From NCBI RefSeq assembly GCF_030410395.1, contig NZ_JAUHHF010000012.1, positions 43,266 to 107,265 on the forward strand: a stretch of 64,000 nucleotides of DNA, in the 5' to 3' direction. This stretch comes from Zwartia panacis (GTDB lineage Bacteria > Pseudomonadota > Gammaproteobacteria > Burkholderiales > Burkholderiaceae_B). The notes under the pieces are model-generated. The model was given only the letters and a program-made list of their open reading frames with translations. It did no database searches and was not told the DNA's origin. Positions 8,938-17,526 of the stretch are shown here, in pieces. Within the stretch, counting starts at the first letter, position 1, and every line of letters starts with the position of its first letter. The position numbers were made by a program, and so were the translations under genes.

Positions 8938-11014
8938 GGGATACATACTTAAAGAGTCTTGCGCAAACCTAGGCTTTGCAATCTCGTTACTCGTCTCTTT
9001 CATTATTGTTTTCAATCAGTTTGAGTCATTAAAGGGCTTAGATCCCTTTTACCGCATCACGATACCAGCTCTGTGTTTGGCCTTTTCGTTCATCGTGTCG
9101 ACGATCAATCTTCGATGGGGAATCATTGCTTGCGTCTTCGCGCTTCCGCTACTCCCGAATCTTGCATGGCAAATTCAGCAGCATTTTGGTTACGGTCGAA
9201 TTCTCTCTTTGCATAATAGTGGCTTAGATTTAGTGGCTGGCCTTTTTCTAGGTGGGCTCGTCAATCAGTGGCTAACAAATAAAAAAATAAGCGTTAAATC
9301 CTCTTTCCCATGGCAGTTAGGTCTTTTGATGCTCGTTTTAACGGCATCTGTTTCCTTAGCGATCGCGCGCAATCTTCAACAAACTGGCTCACCGTTTCAG
9401 CTCTCTAGTTTCTTTTATAACGCGATGCATCTGAGATCCATCGGTTGGCACGATGATTACCGACCGTTAGTGGACTGGGTGGTATTTGGCTGTGCGTCGT
9501 CACTTATTTATATCATCATCACTGCGCTGGCATCATTGCATAATCGTAATGAATACATTTTCAAGCCTTTAATCATAAGCTTGCTAATCGCTGCATATGT
9601 AGGCTTCAAACAGTCAAAATACGGGTTTGGTCTATCACTCGATCAGATTAACTTTCGCGTTGATCGCTTTGGGTATATGGCATTAGGCTTTCAACACGAC
9701 ATTCATGCATTTGCCGGCCAAATGCTGATTGGAGCGATCGGACTGTGGGGGTATTTGTATTACGCCAAAAGCATCCAATCCAAGTTATTTATTTTGTCCT
9801 GCATACCCGTATTTTGGATTGCTTTATTTTTGAGTAAATCGAAATCAAATTTTACGATCGCTGTTATTTCTCTAGTTTTTATTTTTTCTATCTGGCTGTT
9901 TAGACGTTCACGTTTACTGTTGCCCGTTCTCAAACCCGCACTTTTCTTCTTTGTAGTAGTGATTTTAAGTGTAGTTTTTTTCCACGATGCATGGTTTTCT
10001 AGCCTAGTGAAACTCACTCGTTATTTTGAACTACCGGATCTTGATGCTATTAATTTTAAATTGTCATATCGTCCAGAAGTGTATCTGGCCGCACTTAAGT
10101 TTTTTGCGCTTTATCCAATCCTAGGTCTCGGTCAAAGTGAGTTTTATCGCCAGTCCGCCGATCATGCTTTGACAAATTCTTATTATTTAAGCATCAACCA
10201 AAATGGTGAAAATGCACATAATTATTTTCTGCAAACACTCGCGGAAACAGGCCTTGTTGGTATAGCGGTCTATGCTCTTCTGATTTTTTATCCTCTCTTT
10301 CGCATTGAAAATAGACGGCTGCTCATCCCGGCAGGCGTAGCACTTGGGGCACTTTTTTTAGGTAATATTTTTGCGCACTCCATGCTTGTACGTGACACCC
10401 TTTTTATAGCCGCTTGCTTTATCGGTCTGATGTACGCATGCCTAAAAGGCGAACAAACTTCAGCAAGGTCAGCCGACTTTTACTCTAATAACAAAGAGCC
10501 GAAGTTCTCGGCAAGCTCAGCTAAAGTAAAACTCCTCAAGCATCCCTATCTGATTGCTATATTCACTATTTTTGTAATGATTTCGGCTTTTCGAGAAATT
10601 TATACTTCATTCCGATCCGTACCTTTCCTGAAAGACGTGCAATGTTTCAAAGAACGCAAGCTAGACGCCGACGGCTGGACCTCTGGTGTATTCAACGTTG
10701 CAATTCCTCAAGGTGCGAGAGGCATCACACTCAACATCAAAGGGACACAGCCCTACGTAACAAAACGACCCTTAGCAGCTGACCTAAATATCATGCATGG
10801 TCAATCGCGACGCATTCAGTCATCCCAAATACTATTTAATAAGGATGGCCCTTATCAAATATCAATTAATTTTGATCGAGGTGCTGTTGCTGATGATGGG
10901 GAATACAGAGCTGAACTCCGCCTAGAGAGATGCTTTATTCCTAGAAATTTAAATATGAATGCAGACGGGAGAAGACTTGGAATTCAAATTGAGTCCATTA
11001 AAGTCAACCATTGA
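8918..11014 (+). CDS. O-antigen ligase/polymerase-type membrane protein (WaaL/Wzy superfamily)
   Basis: A 698-residue protein with about a dozen hydrophobic segments up to roughly residue 520, then a last membrane helix and a soluble C-terminal domain of about 130 residues. The periplasmic-loop motif ENAHNYFLQTLAETGLVGI is the typical WaaL/Wzy_C signature, and SYRPEVYLAALKFF precedes it. It may be a polymerase, or a ligase joining polymer to lipid A core; sequence alone does not decide. ATGs at 8918, 8924 and 8930 are all possible, each overlapping the rmlC end, so translation is probably coupled. The C-terminal soluble domain is longer than in usual ligases. Confidence 0.8.
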   Translation: MQMSMSKGYILKESCANLGFAISLLVSFIIVFNQFESLKGLDPFYRITIPALCLAFSFIVSTINLRWGIIACVFALPLLPNLAWQIQQHFGYGRILSLHNSGLDLVAGLFLGGLVNQWLTNKKISVKSSFPWQLGLLMLVLTASVSLAIARNLQQTGSPFQLSSFFYNAMHLRSIGWHDDYRPLVDWVVFGCASSLIYIIITALASLHNRNEYIFKPLIISLLIAAYVGFKQSKYGFGLSLDQINFRVDRFGYMALGFQHDIHAFAGQMLIGAIGLWGYLYYAKSIQSKLFILSCIPVFWIALFLSKSKSNFTIAVISLVFIFSIWLFRRSRLLLPVLKPALFFFVVVILSVVFFHDAWFSSLVKLTRYFELPDLDAINFKLSYRPEVYLAALKFFALYPILGLGQSEFYRQSADHALTNSYYLSINQNGENAHNYFLQTLAETGLVGIAVYALLIFYPLFRIENRRLLIPAGVALGALFLGNIFAHSMLVRDTLFIAACFIGLMYACLKGEQTSARSADFYSNNKEPKFSASSAKVKLLKHPYLIAIFTIFVMISAFREIYTSFRSVPFLKDVQCFKERKLDADGWTSGVFNVAIPQGARGITLNIKGTQPYVTKRPLAADLNIMHGQSRRIQSSQILFNKDGPYQISINFDRGAVADDGEYRAELRLERCFIPRNLNMNADGRRLGIQIESIKVNH

Positions 11015-11051
11015 TGATTGTTTTCTTTATCAGGCGTGTTGAATCACCAAG

Positions 11052-11648
11052 CTACCGACAGAGATAGTCGACGTTGACAGGACTATTTCTAAATGGATCT
11101 GTTAAGTCATCAGAATACGTACCCATCAAAAGACGCTGTTTAGGTAAAAAATGATTTCTAAAAAAACGGCTGCTTGTTGCAAGAGTTTGTCCCCAAGCAG
11201 TCAATTTCACGCATCCGTTTTGAATGATTATGGTTCCCGACTGCTGTTGCTCTGTCAGGCGAACATCCACTAAGCGATGCTCTTTGACGTACTCCTTAGT
11301 AAAGACCTGATCAAAGTCCGCAAGCTTGATACCACCCCCACGTTGTTGCAGCTTTTCTAAAATGTAAAAAGATAAAGATCTGTCGATGACTGTTGGCACT
11401 GAAATAGCAAAGGAATATCCCAACAAAAGCCAGATCAACAAAAGTTGTGATGTTTCAAAGGATGTAAAAACTCTAAGCCACTTCACGCGATAAGTGATGA
11501 TTAAAGCCAGGAAGGAAGCAACCACAGCATCAAATAATGCGCTGTAAAAAACAACGCCTACCTTGAAAAATTTAATATGAATAAAATAAGTGACCAGCAG
11601 CAACAGGCCAAAACACAGGGTGCTACAGAGCAGTTTGATGTATTTCAT
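11052..11648 (-). CDS. Unknown membrane protein, 198 aa
   Basis: I do not recognise this protein. It has three or so hydrophobic segments in the first 110 residues (LLLLVTYFIHIKFF, ALFDAVVASFLALIITY, LLLIWLLLGYSFAISV), then a soluble domain with basic and polar character ending VDYLCR. It overlaps the end of gtrA by an ATGA junction, so it is translated with the gtrB-gtrA pair. The position suggests an accessory to Und-P-sugar modification, but this is inference. It is the last gene of the minus-strand series and converges with the Wzy/WaaL gene. Confidence 0.7.
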   Translation of the reverse strand: MKYIKLLCSTLCFGLLLLVTYFIHIKFFKVGVVFYSALFDAVVASFLALIITYRVKWLRVFTSFETSQLLLIWLLLGYSFAISVPTVIDRSLSFYILEKLQQRGGGIKLADFDQVFTKEYVKEHRLVDVRLTEQQQSGTIIIQNGCVKLTAWGQTLATSSRFFRNHFLPKQRLLMGTYSDDLTDPFRNSPVNVDYLCR

Positions 11649-12061
11649 ACCTTGAACACCAATACTTTATTTCCAAAATAGCTACATAAAATTTGCATCG
11701 CTGTTGCAATGACAAATCCAATGATATAGTTTTGTAGGTATAAATCTACCCATACATGCATGAATAGCCCATGCAACACTGCTATCGCTACATATAAAAA
11801 AGTGAATCGATAGAGTTGTTTGACTAATGGCTCTAGCGATCCATTAAAAACATAATATCTACTACCAATAAATGATGCAGAAATACCAAACACAGCAGCA
11901 ATTAGATTGGCAACGCCTGCAGAATCCCAATCTAGTATTTTTAAAAAAAACGTTAAAACTAAGAAATGAATCGCTGTCGCAACCAGTCCATTAATAATGT
12001 ATCGAATCGATTGTTTATTCAAACTGGCAGTCAACATGTTCGGTCGAAGACTATTGAACAT
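11645..12061 (-). CDS. gtrA: GtrA family membrane protein (probable Und-P-sugar flippase)
   Basis: A protein of about 138 residues with four membrane helices. It has the family pattern IRYIINGLVATAIHF, then NLIAAVFGISASFIGSRYYVF and a final SYFGNKVLVF. GtrA proteins are thought to flip undecaprenyl-phosphate-linked sugars. The start ATG at 12061 overlaps the preceding gtrB stop by 11 bases; ATG at 12037 is an alternative that would leave a short gap. A longer reading from 12121 runs inside gtrB and is unlikely. Downstream it overlaps the unknown 198-residue gene. Confidence 0.85.
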   Translation of the reverse strand: MFNSLRPNMLTASLNKQSIRYIINGLVATAIHFLVLTFFLKILDWDSAGVANLIAAVFGISASFIGSRYYVFNGSLEPLVKQLYRFTFLYVAIAVLHGLFMHVWVDLYLQNYIIGFVIATAMQILCSYFGNKVLVFKV

Positions 12062-13010
12062 GTTTGATGTCTGCAATATATGAACGGTAATCAATCTGAT
12101 TCGGTGCGCCCGAGCGAACAACCCCCGTTAACATCAGTGTCATCAGGGTCAAAGCTCCTGTTTGTAAAAGCACCAACAACAAGATGCCAAGGGCGACTGA
12201 AAACCATCCGGGCGTTGCAAAGCCTGCTAATTTGAGAACAATGGCCACTGCACTGGCTATAACGGTTGCAACAGCAACAAGGGCACAAACAATCCCGACT
12301 CTGACCAATACATCTTCTGCAAACACCATTAGAGCCCTGAATCCATGAAGTGCCAAACCAACAAAATTCATTTTGCTCTTACCTGCGTATCTGGGTCCAC
12401 GTTCGACAGGCAATGTTTGAATACGCAACTTTGAAGTCAAGACACAACTGGCCACATGCATCCAAAGCTCTTGCATTGCCGCGAGTCGTTTCAGCGCAGA
12501 AGGCTTAAGCGCCATAAAGTTACCGAAGCTGATTTTTCGGCCTGTTAAAAACTGAAACAGTAATTTATAAATTAGATAAAAAGTTTTAAAGCGTAATGTC
12601 TCGACACGACTTTTACGCTGCGCTACAACCACGTCGACTTTGGGCGACTGCATGGGAGCCACTAGTTCACGTATGGACTGCGGCGTGTCTTCGCCATCTG
12701 AGTCCATCACCACCGTGCACGGCATATCGGGGAAATGGTCAGCCACATAATTAATACCAATCGCGATCGCTCTCTGATGACCGACGTTTCTCTTCAACTG
12801 GATGACAACGCCATTCAAAGCATTGGTTTTGAGCGCTTCGATATGTACAGGCTGATTCACCGAGCCATCATCTACCGCTACCACATAAACACGATCGCCG
12901 TACTCAGCAGACAACTCTCTAAAGAGCCTGGTCGAGGCCTCTTGATCCTCATAAATCGGCATCACGACCGCAAAGCGCGAGTCAGTCATGTTGGCAGCGA
13001 GTTGTGTCAT
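12051..13010 (-). CDS. gtrB: Family 2 glycosyltransferase, dolichol-phosphate-mannose-synthase/GtrB type
   Basis: 319 residues. A GT-A domain begins [12 protein letters not shown], with [21 protein letters not shown] and [14 protein letters not shown] (the DXD-type site) in the first 130 residues. Two membrane helices follow near residues 235-305, as in GtrB/ArnC-like enzymes that load a sugar onto undecaprenyl phosphate. The start ATG overlaps the UDP-xylose synthase stop (ATGA), and gtrA follows with another overlap. The operon context makes UDP-xylose or UDP-glucuronate the likely donor. Confidence 0.9.
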   Translation of the reverse strand: MTQLAANMTDSRFAVVMPIYEDQEASTRLFRELSAEYGDRVYVVAVDDGSVNQPVHIEALKTNALNGVVIQLKRNVGHQRAIAIGINYVADHFPDMPCTVVMDSDGEDTPQSIRELVAPMQSPKVDVVVAQRKSRVETLRFKTFYLIYKLLFQFLTGRKISFGNFMALKPSALKRLAAMQELWMHVASCVLTSKLRIQTLPVERGPRYAGKSKMNFVGLALHGFRALMVFAEDVLVRVGIVCALVAVATVIASAVAIVLKLAGFATPGWFSVALGILLLVLLQTGALTLMTLMLTGVVRSGAPNQIDYRSYIADIKHVQ

Positions 13011-13951
13011 TGCGTCACAACCTTTTTAAAATAATCGATTGTGCGCTCAAGACCTTGCTCCAAGGCGACAGTAGGTTCCCAACCCAATAATTGCTTGGCC
13101 TTGGTGATATCAGGACGGCGTTGTTTGGGATCATCCTGGGGCAACGGCATATGAATCAGCTTGCTGGTCGAACCTGTCAACCGCAGTACTTTCTCTGCCA
13201 ACTCGATCATGGTGAACTCGCCTGGATTTCCCATATTGATTGGACCCACGATCTCGTCACCTGCATTCATCAATTGCATAAAACCTGCAACCAAATCATC
13301 TGCATAGCAAAAACTGCGTGTCTGCGAACCATCGCCATAAACTGTCAGGTCCTGACCTCTCAGGGCCTGGACAATGAAGTTACTCACCACACGACCATCA
13401 TCCGCTGCCATGCGAGGACCATAAGTATTAAAAATGCGGACGACCTTGATTTTGACGCCATGCACACGCTGATAATCAAAAAACAGCGTCTCTGCCGCAC
13501 GCTTACCTTCGTCATAGCAGCTACGGATACCGATCGTATTGACGTTGCCCCAGTACTCCTCGGGCTGGGGATGAACGGAAGGGTCACCATAGACCTCGGA
13601 GGTCGATGCTTGAAAGACTTTTGCGCCAGTTTTCCTAGCAAGCTCCAGCATATTTAAACCACCCATCACCGATGTTTTCATCGTATGAATCGGGTTGAAC
13701 TGATAATGTACCGGAGAGGCTGGACAGGCGAGGTTATAGATCTCATCTAACTTTTCAAAATCAATCGGGTCAACGACGTCGTGTTTGATGAAAGTGAAGC
13801 TGGGATGTTTAAGCAAGCTCTCTATATTTTTTTGGCTACCTGTGAACAAACTATCCAAACATATAATTTCATGACCTTGCTCGATCAGGCGATCACATAA
13901 ATGCGACCCTAAAAATCCAGCGCCACCAGTCACTAATATCTTTTTCATCAT
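13007..13951 (-). CDS. uxs: UDP-glucuronate decarboxylase (UDP-xylose synthase)
   Basis: This 314-residue extended SDR converts UDP-glucuronate to UDP-xylose. Motifs are [16 protein letters not shown], then [29 protein letters not shown], and the catalytic Tyr/Lys in [11 protein letters not shown], all typical of bacterial UXS. The ATG at 13951 overlaps the ugd stop (ATGA), so the product of Ugd is channelled to the next enzyme in one translationally coupled unit. The length matches the short bacterial form without the eukaryotic membrane anchor. Confidence 0.93.
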   Translation of the reverse strand: MMKKILVTGGAGFLGSHLCDRLIEQGHEIICLDSLFTGSQKNIESLLKHPSFTFIKHDVVDPIDFEKLDEIYNLACPASPVHYQFNPIHTMKTSVMGGLNMLELARKTGAKVFQASTSEVYGDPSVHPQPEEYWGNVNTIGIRSCYDEGKRAAETLFFDYQRVHGVKIKVVRIFNTYGPRMAADDGRVVSNFIVQALRGQDLTVYGDGSQTRSFCYADDLVAGFMQLMNAGDEIVGPINMGNPGEFTMIELAEKVLRLTGSTSKLIHMPLPQDDPKQRRPDITKAKQLLGWEPTVALEQGLERTIDYFKKVVTQ

Positions 13952-15303
13952 CAAGCGCGCCCCACACCAGAATACGTAAAGCCAAGGGACTTTAAAGCGG
14001 CCGGATCAAGATGGTTACGACCATCAAAAATCAGAGGCTGACGCACGACGTTTTTGACTTGGTTGAAATCAATTGTTTTATATTGTGCCCATTCAGTCAC
14101 CAAAACAACTGCATCGGCATTTTGTGCAGCGTCCACTTCATCTTCGACGAGTTTTAACTTTGCGTTGCGCAACAAATCAGCAAAGACATGCTCTGCGACT
14201 TCTTTGGCCACCGGATCATGGGCGGATACTGTCGCACCGGCCGCGCACAGCGCACGGATCAGATCGATAGAAGAAGCTTCGCGCATATCGTCTGTATCGG
14301 GCTTGAAAGCAAGCCCCCATACGCAAATATGACGACCAGCCAGATCTTTACCCATCTTGGCTACGATCTGCTCAAACAAATACTGTTTTTGCTTTTTGTT
14401 GCGCGCCTCCACACCATTTAACACAATGGGGTCGACACCCACGCTTTGTGCGATGCGCACCAGTGCCTGAACATCTTTAGGGAAACACGAGCCGCCATAA
14501 CCACAACCTGGCCGTAAAAAAGCGGGACCAATCCGTGAATCGGTCCCCATTCCCATTCGAACGTCTTCTACGTTGATGCCGAAACGATCGCATACATTCG
14601 CGATTTCGTTCATAAAGGAAATACGCGTGGCGAGCATGGCATTGGACGCGTACTTGATCAGCTCTGCCTCTTTGACGCCAACCGTCAGTAGCTGGCTATC
14701 CTGTTTGACATAAGGCTTGTAGAGCTTGAGCATTTGCTCGCGTGTTTTTTCGGATTCAGTACCGATCACAATACGGTCTGGATTAAAGAAGTCATCGATC
14801 GCGGCGCCTTCTTTGAGAAACTCAGGATTACTCGCGACATCGAAGTCTATGAAGCACTTGCGCTGGAATAATTGCCAGGCGACTTCACCTTTTACCAGGT
14901 CTGCCGTACCAACTGGAACCGTTGATTTATTGATGATAATGGCTGGTCCCGTGAGTGCCTGACCGATTTCTTTGGCCGCGGCCAGCACATAGCGCAAGTC
15001 GGCTGAGCCATCCTCGCCCTGGGGGGTACCCACAGCAATAAAAACCAGCGTTGGCACATCACCATCCGAACCCAGACGGGCAAAGCCAGCTTTGATGCCA
15101 TCCGCAAACTTTAGTCGCTCACTGGCGATCGAGGCATCCACCACCTCTTTCAAACCGGGCTCATAGATTGGGATAATACCTTTTTCAAGGCGTGCAATCT
15201 TCGAAGGATCGGTGTCAACGCACACAACAGTGTTGTCTTTGCTTGAAAGACACGCTGCGGTCACCAAACCGACATAACCTGCACCAACGACTAATATTTT
15301 CAT
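13951..15303 (-). CDS. ugd: UDP-glucose 6-dehydrogenase
   Basis: This 450-residue enzyme oxidises UDP-glucose to UDP-glucuronate with two NAD+. The N-terminal Rossmann motif is [15 protein letters not shown]. The catalytic Cys lies in [13 protein letters not shown] near residue 268. The C-terminal domain holds [15 protein letters not shown]. Length and motif order are normal. It starts the ugd-uxs-gtrB-gtrA-unknown unit, in which each junction overlaps. A TATAAT hexamer lies about 80 bases upstream of its ATG. Confidence 0.96.
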   Translation of the reverse strand: MKILVVGAGYVGLVTAACLSSKDNTVVCVDTDPSKIARLEKGIIPIYEPGLKEVVDASIASERLKFADGIKAGFARLGSDGDVPTLVFIAVGTPQGEDGSADLRYVLAAAKEIGQALTGPAIIINKSTVPVGTADLVKGEVAWQLFQRKCFIDFDVASNPEFLKEGAAIDDFFNPDRIVIGTESEKTREQMLKLYKPYVKQDSQLLTVGVKEAELIKYASNAMLATRISFMNEIANVCDRFGINVEDVRMGMGTDSRIGPAFLRPGCGYGGSCFPKDVQALVRIAQSVGVDPIVLNGVEARNKKQKQYLFEQIVAKMGKDLAGRHICVWGLAFKPDTDDMREASSIDLIRALCAAGATVSAHDPVAKEVAEHVFADLLRNAKLKLVEDEVDAAQNADAVVLVTEWAQYKTIDFNQVKNVVRQPLIFDGRNHLDPAALKSLGFTYSGVGRA

Positions 15304-15384
15304 GAGAATCTACTTTTCACTAACAATCGGTCAACACTGTAAGCCTCAGCAGCGTTGAAAAAATGGATGCCCCTTTGCGTGGAC

Positions 15385-15390
15385 ATTATA
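15385..15390 (-). promoter_or_regulatory. Candidate -10 hexamer upstream of ugd
   Basis: The minus strand reads TATAAT here, a perfect sigma-70 -10 match, in the 172-base AT-rich gap between ugd and the membrane protein gene at 15476. No good -35 box is seen at 16-18 bases. The predicted leader would be about 75 bases. It could allow ugd-uxs-gtrBA to be expressed apart from manC-wzm-wzt. Confidence 0.35.
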
Positions 15391-15475
15391 AATACTTGGT
15401 AAACAGACATATTTTAAAGTTACCGTTTTTTCCAGGTTTACAGCCTTTATCTTGGATTTATGCCTGTTTAACCAT

Positions 15476-17521
15476 TCATTTGGAGACTTCTACCGGATAT
15501 TTCGGTACGACCATGCCCAAATCATGAAACCAAGCGACCCCCTCTTGCACAAGACTGACTTCTAACTGGTAGCGCCCCGCCCGAGCAGGCAAAGCAATTT
15601 TGAGTTTTACCGTCTCTGTTTGTCCAGACTTAAGTGCAAAGCTCAGATCTTTACGCCCTAACCATTCTGGATTTTCCTTGAGAAGCATCTCTTTATCAAT
15701 TTGAACAAAGCGCCATGAAAGTCGAATAGGTCCTATGGTCGATAAGGCTCTCAAAGTTTCATCTGAGGTATTTTCTATCGATACAGCGACATCAAGATCT
15801 GAAATATGAGTCTCAACTTGTATACTCAGTCTGATTTTTGATGCCAACTCAGCGCTGATTGTTTGATTAGTCGCCAATACAAAATCACCAGAGCAAGGCA
15901 CTAGAGGTAGCAAGACAAGACGGTTCCCTATCGAATCATTTTCCAGCTTTGTATTTTTAAACAAATCGAAATAACCACTCAGCCTATTCTGAAAACTGAT
16001 ACAGGGCAAAGGGTCAAGATAGCCTGGGGGTACATTTCCCGAATAGCCATTGAGAGTAGGCAAATGCCTGTCTTGTGCAAATATCATTGCATCCAGCTCA
16101 ACTGCCCTAACATGCTGATCATCTGGTCTACCCGTGACAAATATGATGCGATCTTTCAAATCGATTGCGGGCAATCGTGCTTTGAGTTGGTTTTGTCGGT
16201 CTAGCCATTGACTAACAGCTGTGCTGTAGGGCTGATAATAAATCGGCTCAATAATAACGAGTAACACCAGCGTAACCAACGCTGCCCATCGGGCTTGCCA
16301 TGTTGGAAATCTCTGCTGCACACTATCGATGGCGATGGCGGCAATAATACCTAACGGTAATAACATGACTAAGACGATTCTGGTTACAGCCCGAACTGAG
16401 CCCACTCCTGGCACAGAAAGTAAAACCCTGTAAATTGAGTATCCATTGATGGAAAGTGTCAGGGCAATCAAGCCAAAAAGTGTCCATGCCGCAACTCGTC
16501 CTAGTCGCTCATACACGCCTAATTTAAATATGTAATAAATACCGATAGTCACAGTCACTAGAGGACCAAGACCCAAAAACATTTGATGCTCGTGCCGCAT
16601 TGGAATTTGAGTAAATGACTGACCAATTCTTTTAGTTAGAAGTGATCCGTCGGCAATAAAATAGCTTCCCATCGTTGGTATCATCGATTTAACTTCGTCC
16701 AGTGAACGATTAAATCCATAAACCGACGAAATAATTTGATATTGATGCAGCAAAGATAAAATCGCACCACATAACAGAATCAAAAGAATGAGTGCAATCG
16801 CAATTGCCGTTTTTGAATGTGACGGATTCATGCGCCAACAGCTGAATGAAAATTCTTTGTTGACCAATAACCATACCAGCGTCATGATTCCTAACAGATA
16901 AATTAGAAACATTCCCAGGTAAATCGAACACAAGAATTGAATCAATAGCCAGAAAATAACTCTTACAAAAATAAAAATATTCTTACTTTGTAAAAATTGA
17001 TACATTGCGAAAAAAGCAAGTGGAATTGCAAAGCGATACGTCAGCTGTGCATGCGCTTCTTTTGGTAGCGCTGGTAATGCAAAAGTAAATACGAATGCTC
17101 CAACGCCCGCGGCAAGGATTGAAAATCCAAGTCGTTTTAAAACGTAATAGGTCACCCAAAAGTTAAGTAGATTTCCAACAATGAACCAGCCTAAATAGGC
17201 GTATTCACGACCTAAGCCCGCAAGTCGGAAAAAAATATAAGCCCAACCCGACCCGAAATGATTGTCACTAAAAGCCAATACATTCTCGAATGGATAAAAA
17301 AAAGCGGGGCTCCAAAGTTTCGGAACTTCGCCCCTTACCCATTGATATAAATGTTCGAGAATGACACTGTTAAATCTAGCATCGAACAAGTCGCCGGGAA
17401 TGGCTCGTAGCCAATCCGTTGTATGCATGATGTAACCAAAAAAACCAGCAGAAAAAATTGCAGCAAGCAATCCACTTTGCAGCAACCATTCAACTGTTTT
17501 TTTAGAATATCGATACATCAA
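15476..17521 (-). CDS. Polytopic membrane protein, possible GT-C glycosyltransferase
   Basis: A 681-residue protein with about eleven hydrophobic segments through residue 440, then a soluble domain of about 230 residues that ends in a beta-rich stretch (SWRFVQIDKEMLLKE, LKIALPARAGRYQLEVSL). A first-loop acidic stretch, GDLFDARFNS near residue 40, resembles the catalytic acidic loop of GT-C enzymes that use polyprenyl-phosphate sugars. I do not recognise the exact family. It follows the tandem GT4 gene by 5 bases and precedes ugd-uxs-gtrBA, so a role in transferring an Und-P-linked sugar in the periplasm is a reasonable guess. Confidence 0.7.
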   Translation of the reverse strand: MMYRYSKKTVEWLLQSGLLAAIFSAGFFGYIMHTTDWLRAIPGDLFDARFNSVILEHLYQWVRGEVPKLWSPAFFYPFENVLAFSDNHFGSGWAYIFFRLAGLGREYAYLGWFIVGNLLNFWVTYYVLKRLGFSILAAGVGAFVFTFALPALPKEAHAQLTYRFAIPLAFFAMYQFLQSKNIFIFVRVIFWLLIQFLCSIYLGMFLIYLLGIMTLVWLLVNKEFSFSCWRMNPSHSKTAIAIALILLILLCGAILSLLHQYQIISSVYGFNRSLDEVKSMIPTMGSYFIADGSLLTKRIGQSFTQIPMRHEHQMFLGLGPLVTVTIGIYYIFKLGVYERLGRVAAWTLFGLIALTLSINGYSIYRVLLSVPGVGSVRAVTRIVLVMLLPLGIIAAIAIDSVQQRFPTWQARWAALVTLVLLVIIEPIYYQPYSTAVSQWLDRQNQLKARLPAIDLKDRIIFVTGRPDDQHVRAVELDAMIFAQDRHLPTLNGYSGNVPPGYLDPLPCISFQNRLSGYFDLFKNTKLENDSIGNRLVLLPLVPCSGDFVLATNQTISAELASKIRLSIQVETHISDLDVAVSIENTSDETLRALSTIGPIRLSWRFVQIDKEMLLKENPEWLGRKDLSFALKSGQTETVKLKIALPARAGRYQLEVSLVQEGVAWFHDLGMVVPKYPVEVSK

Positions 17522-17526
17522 AACCT

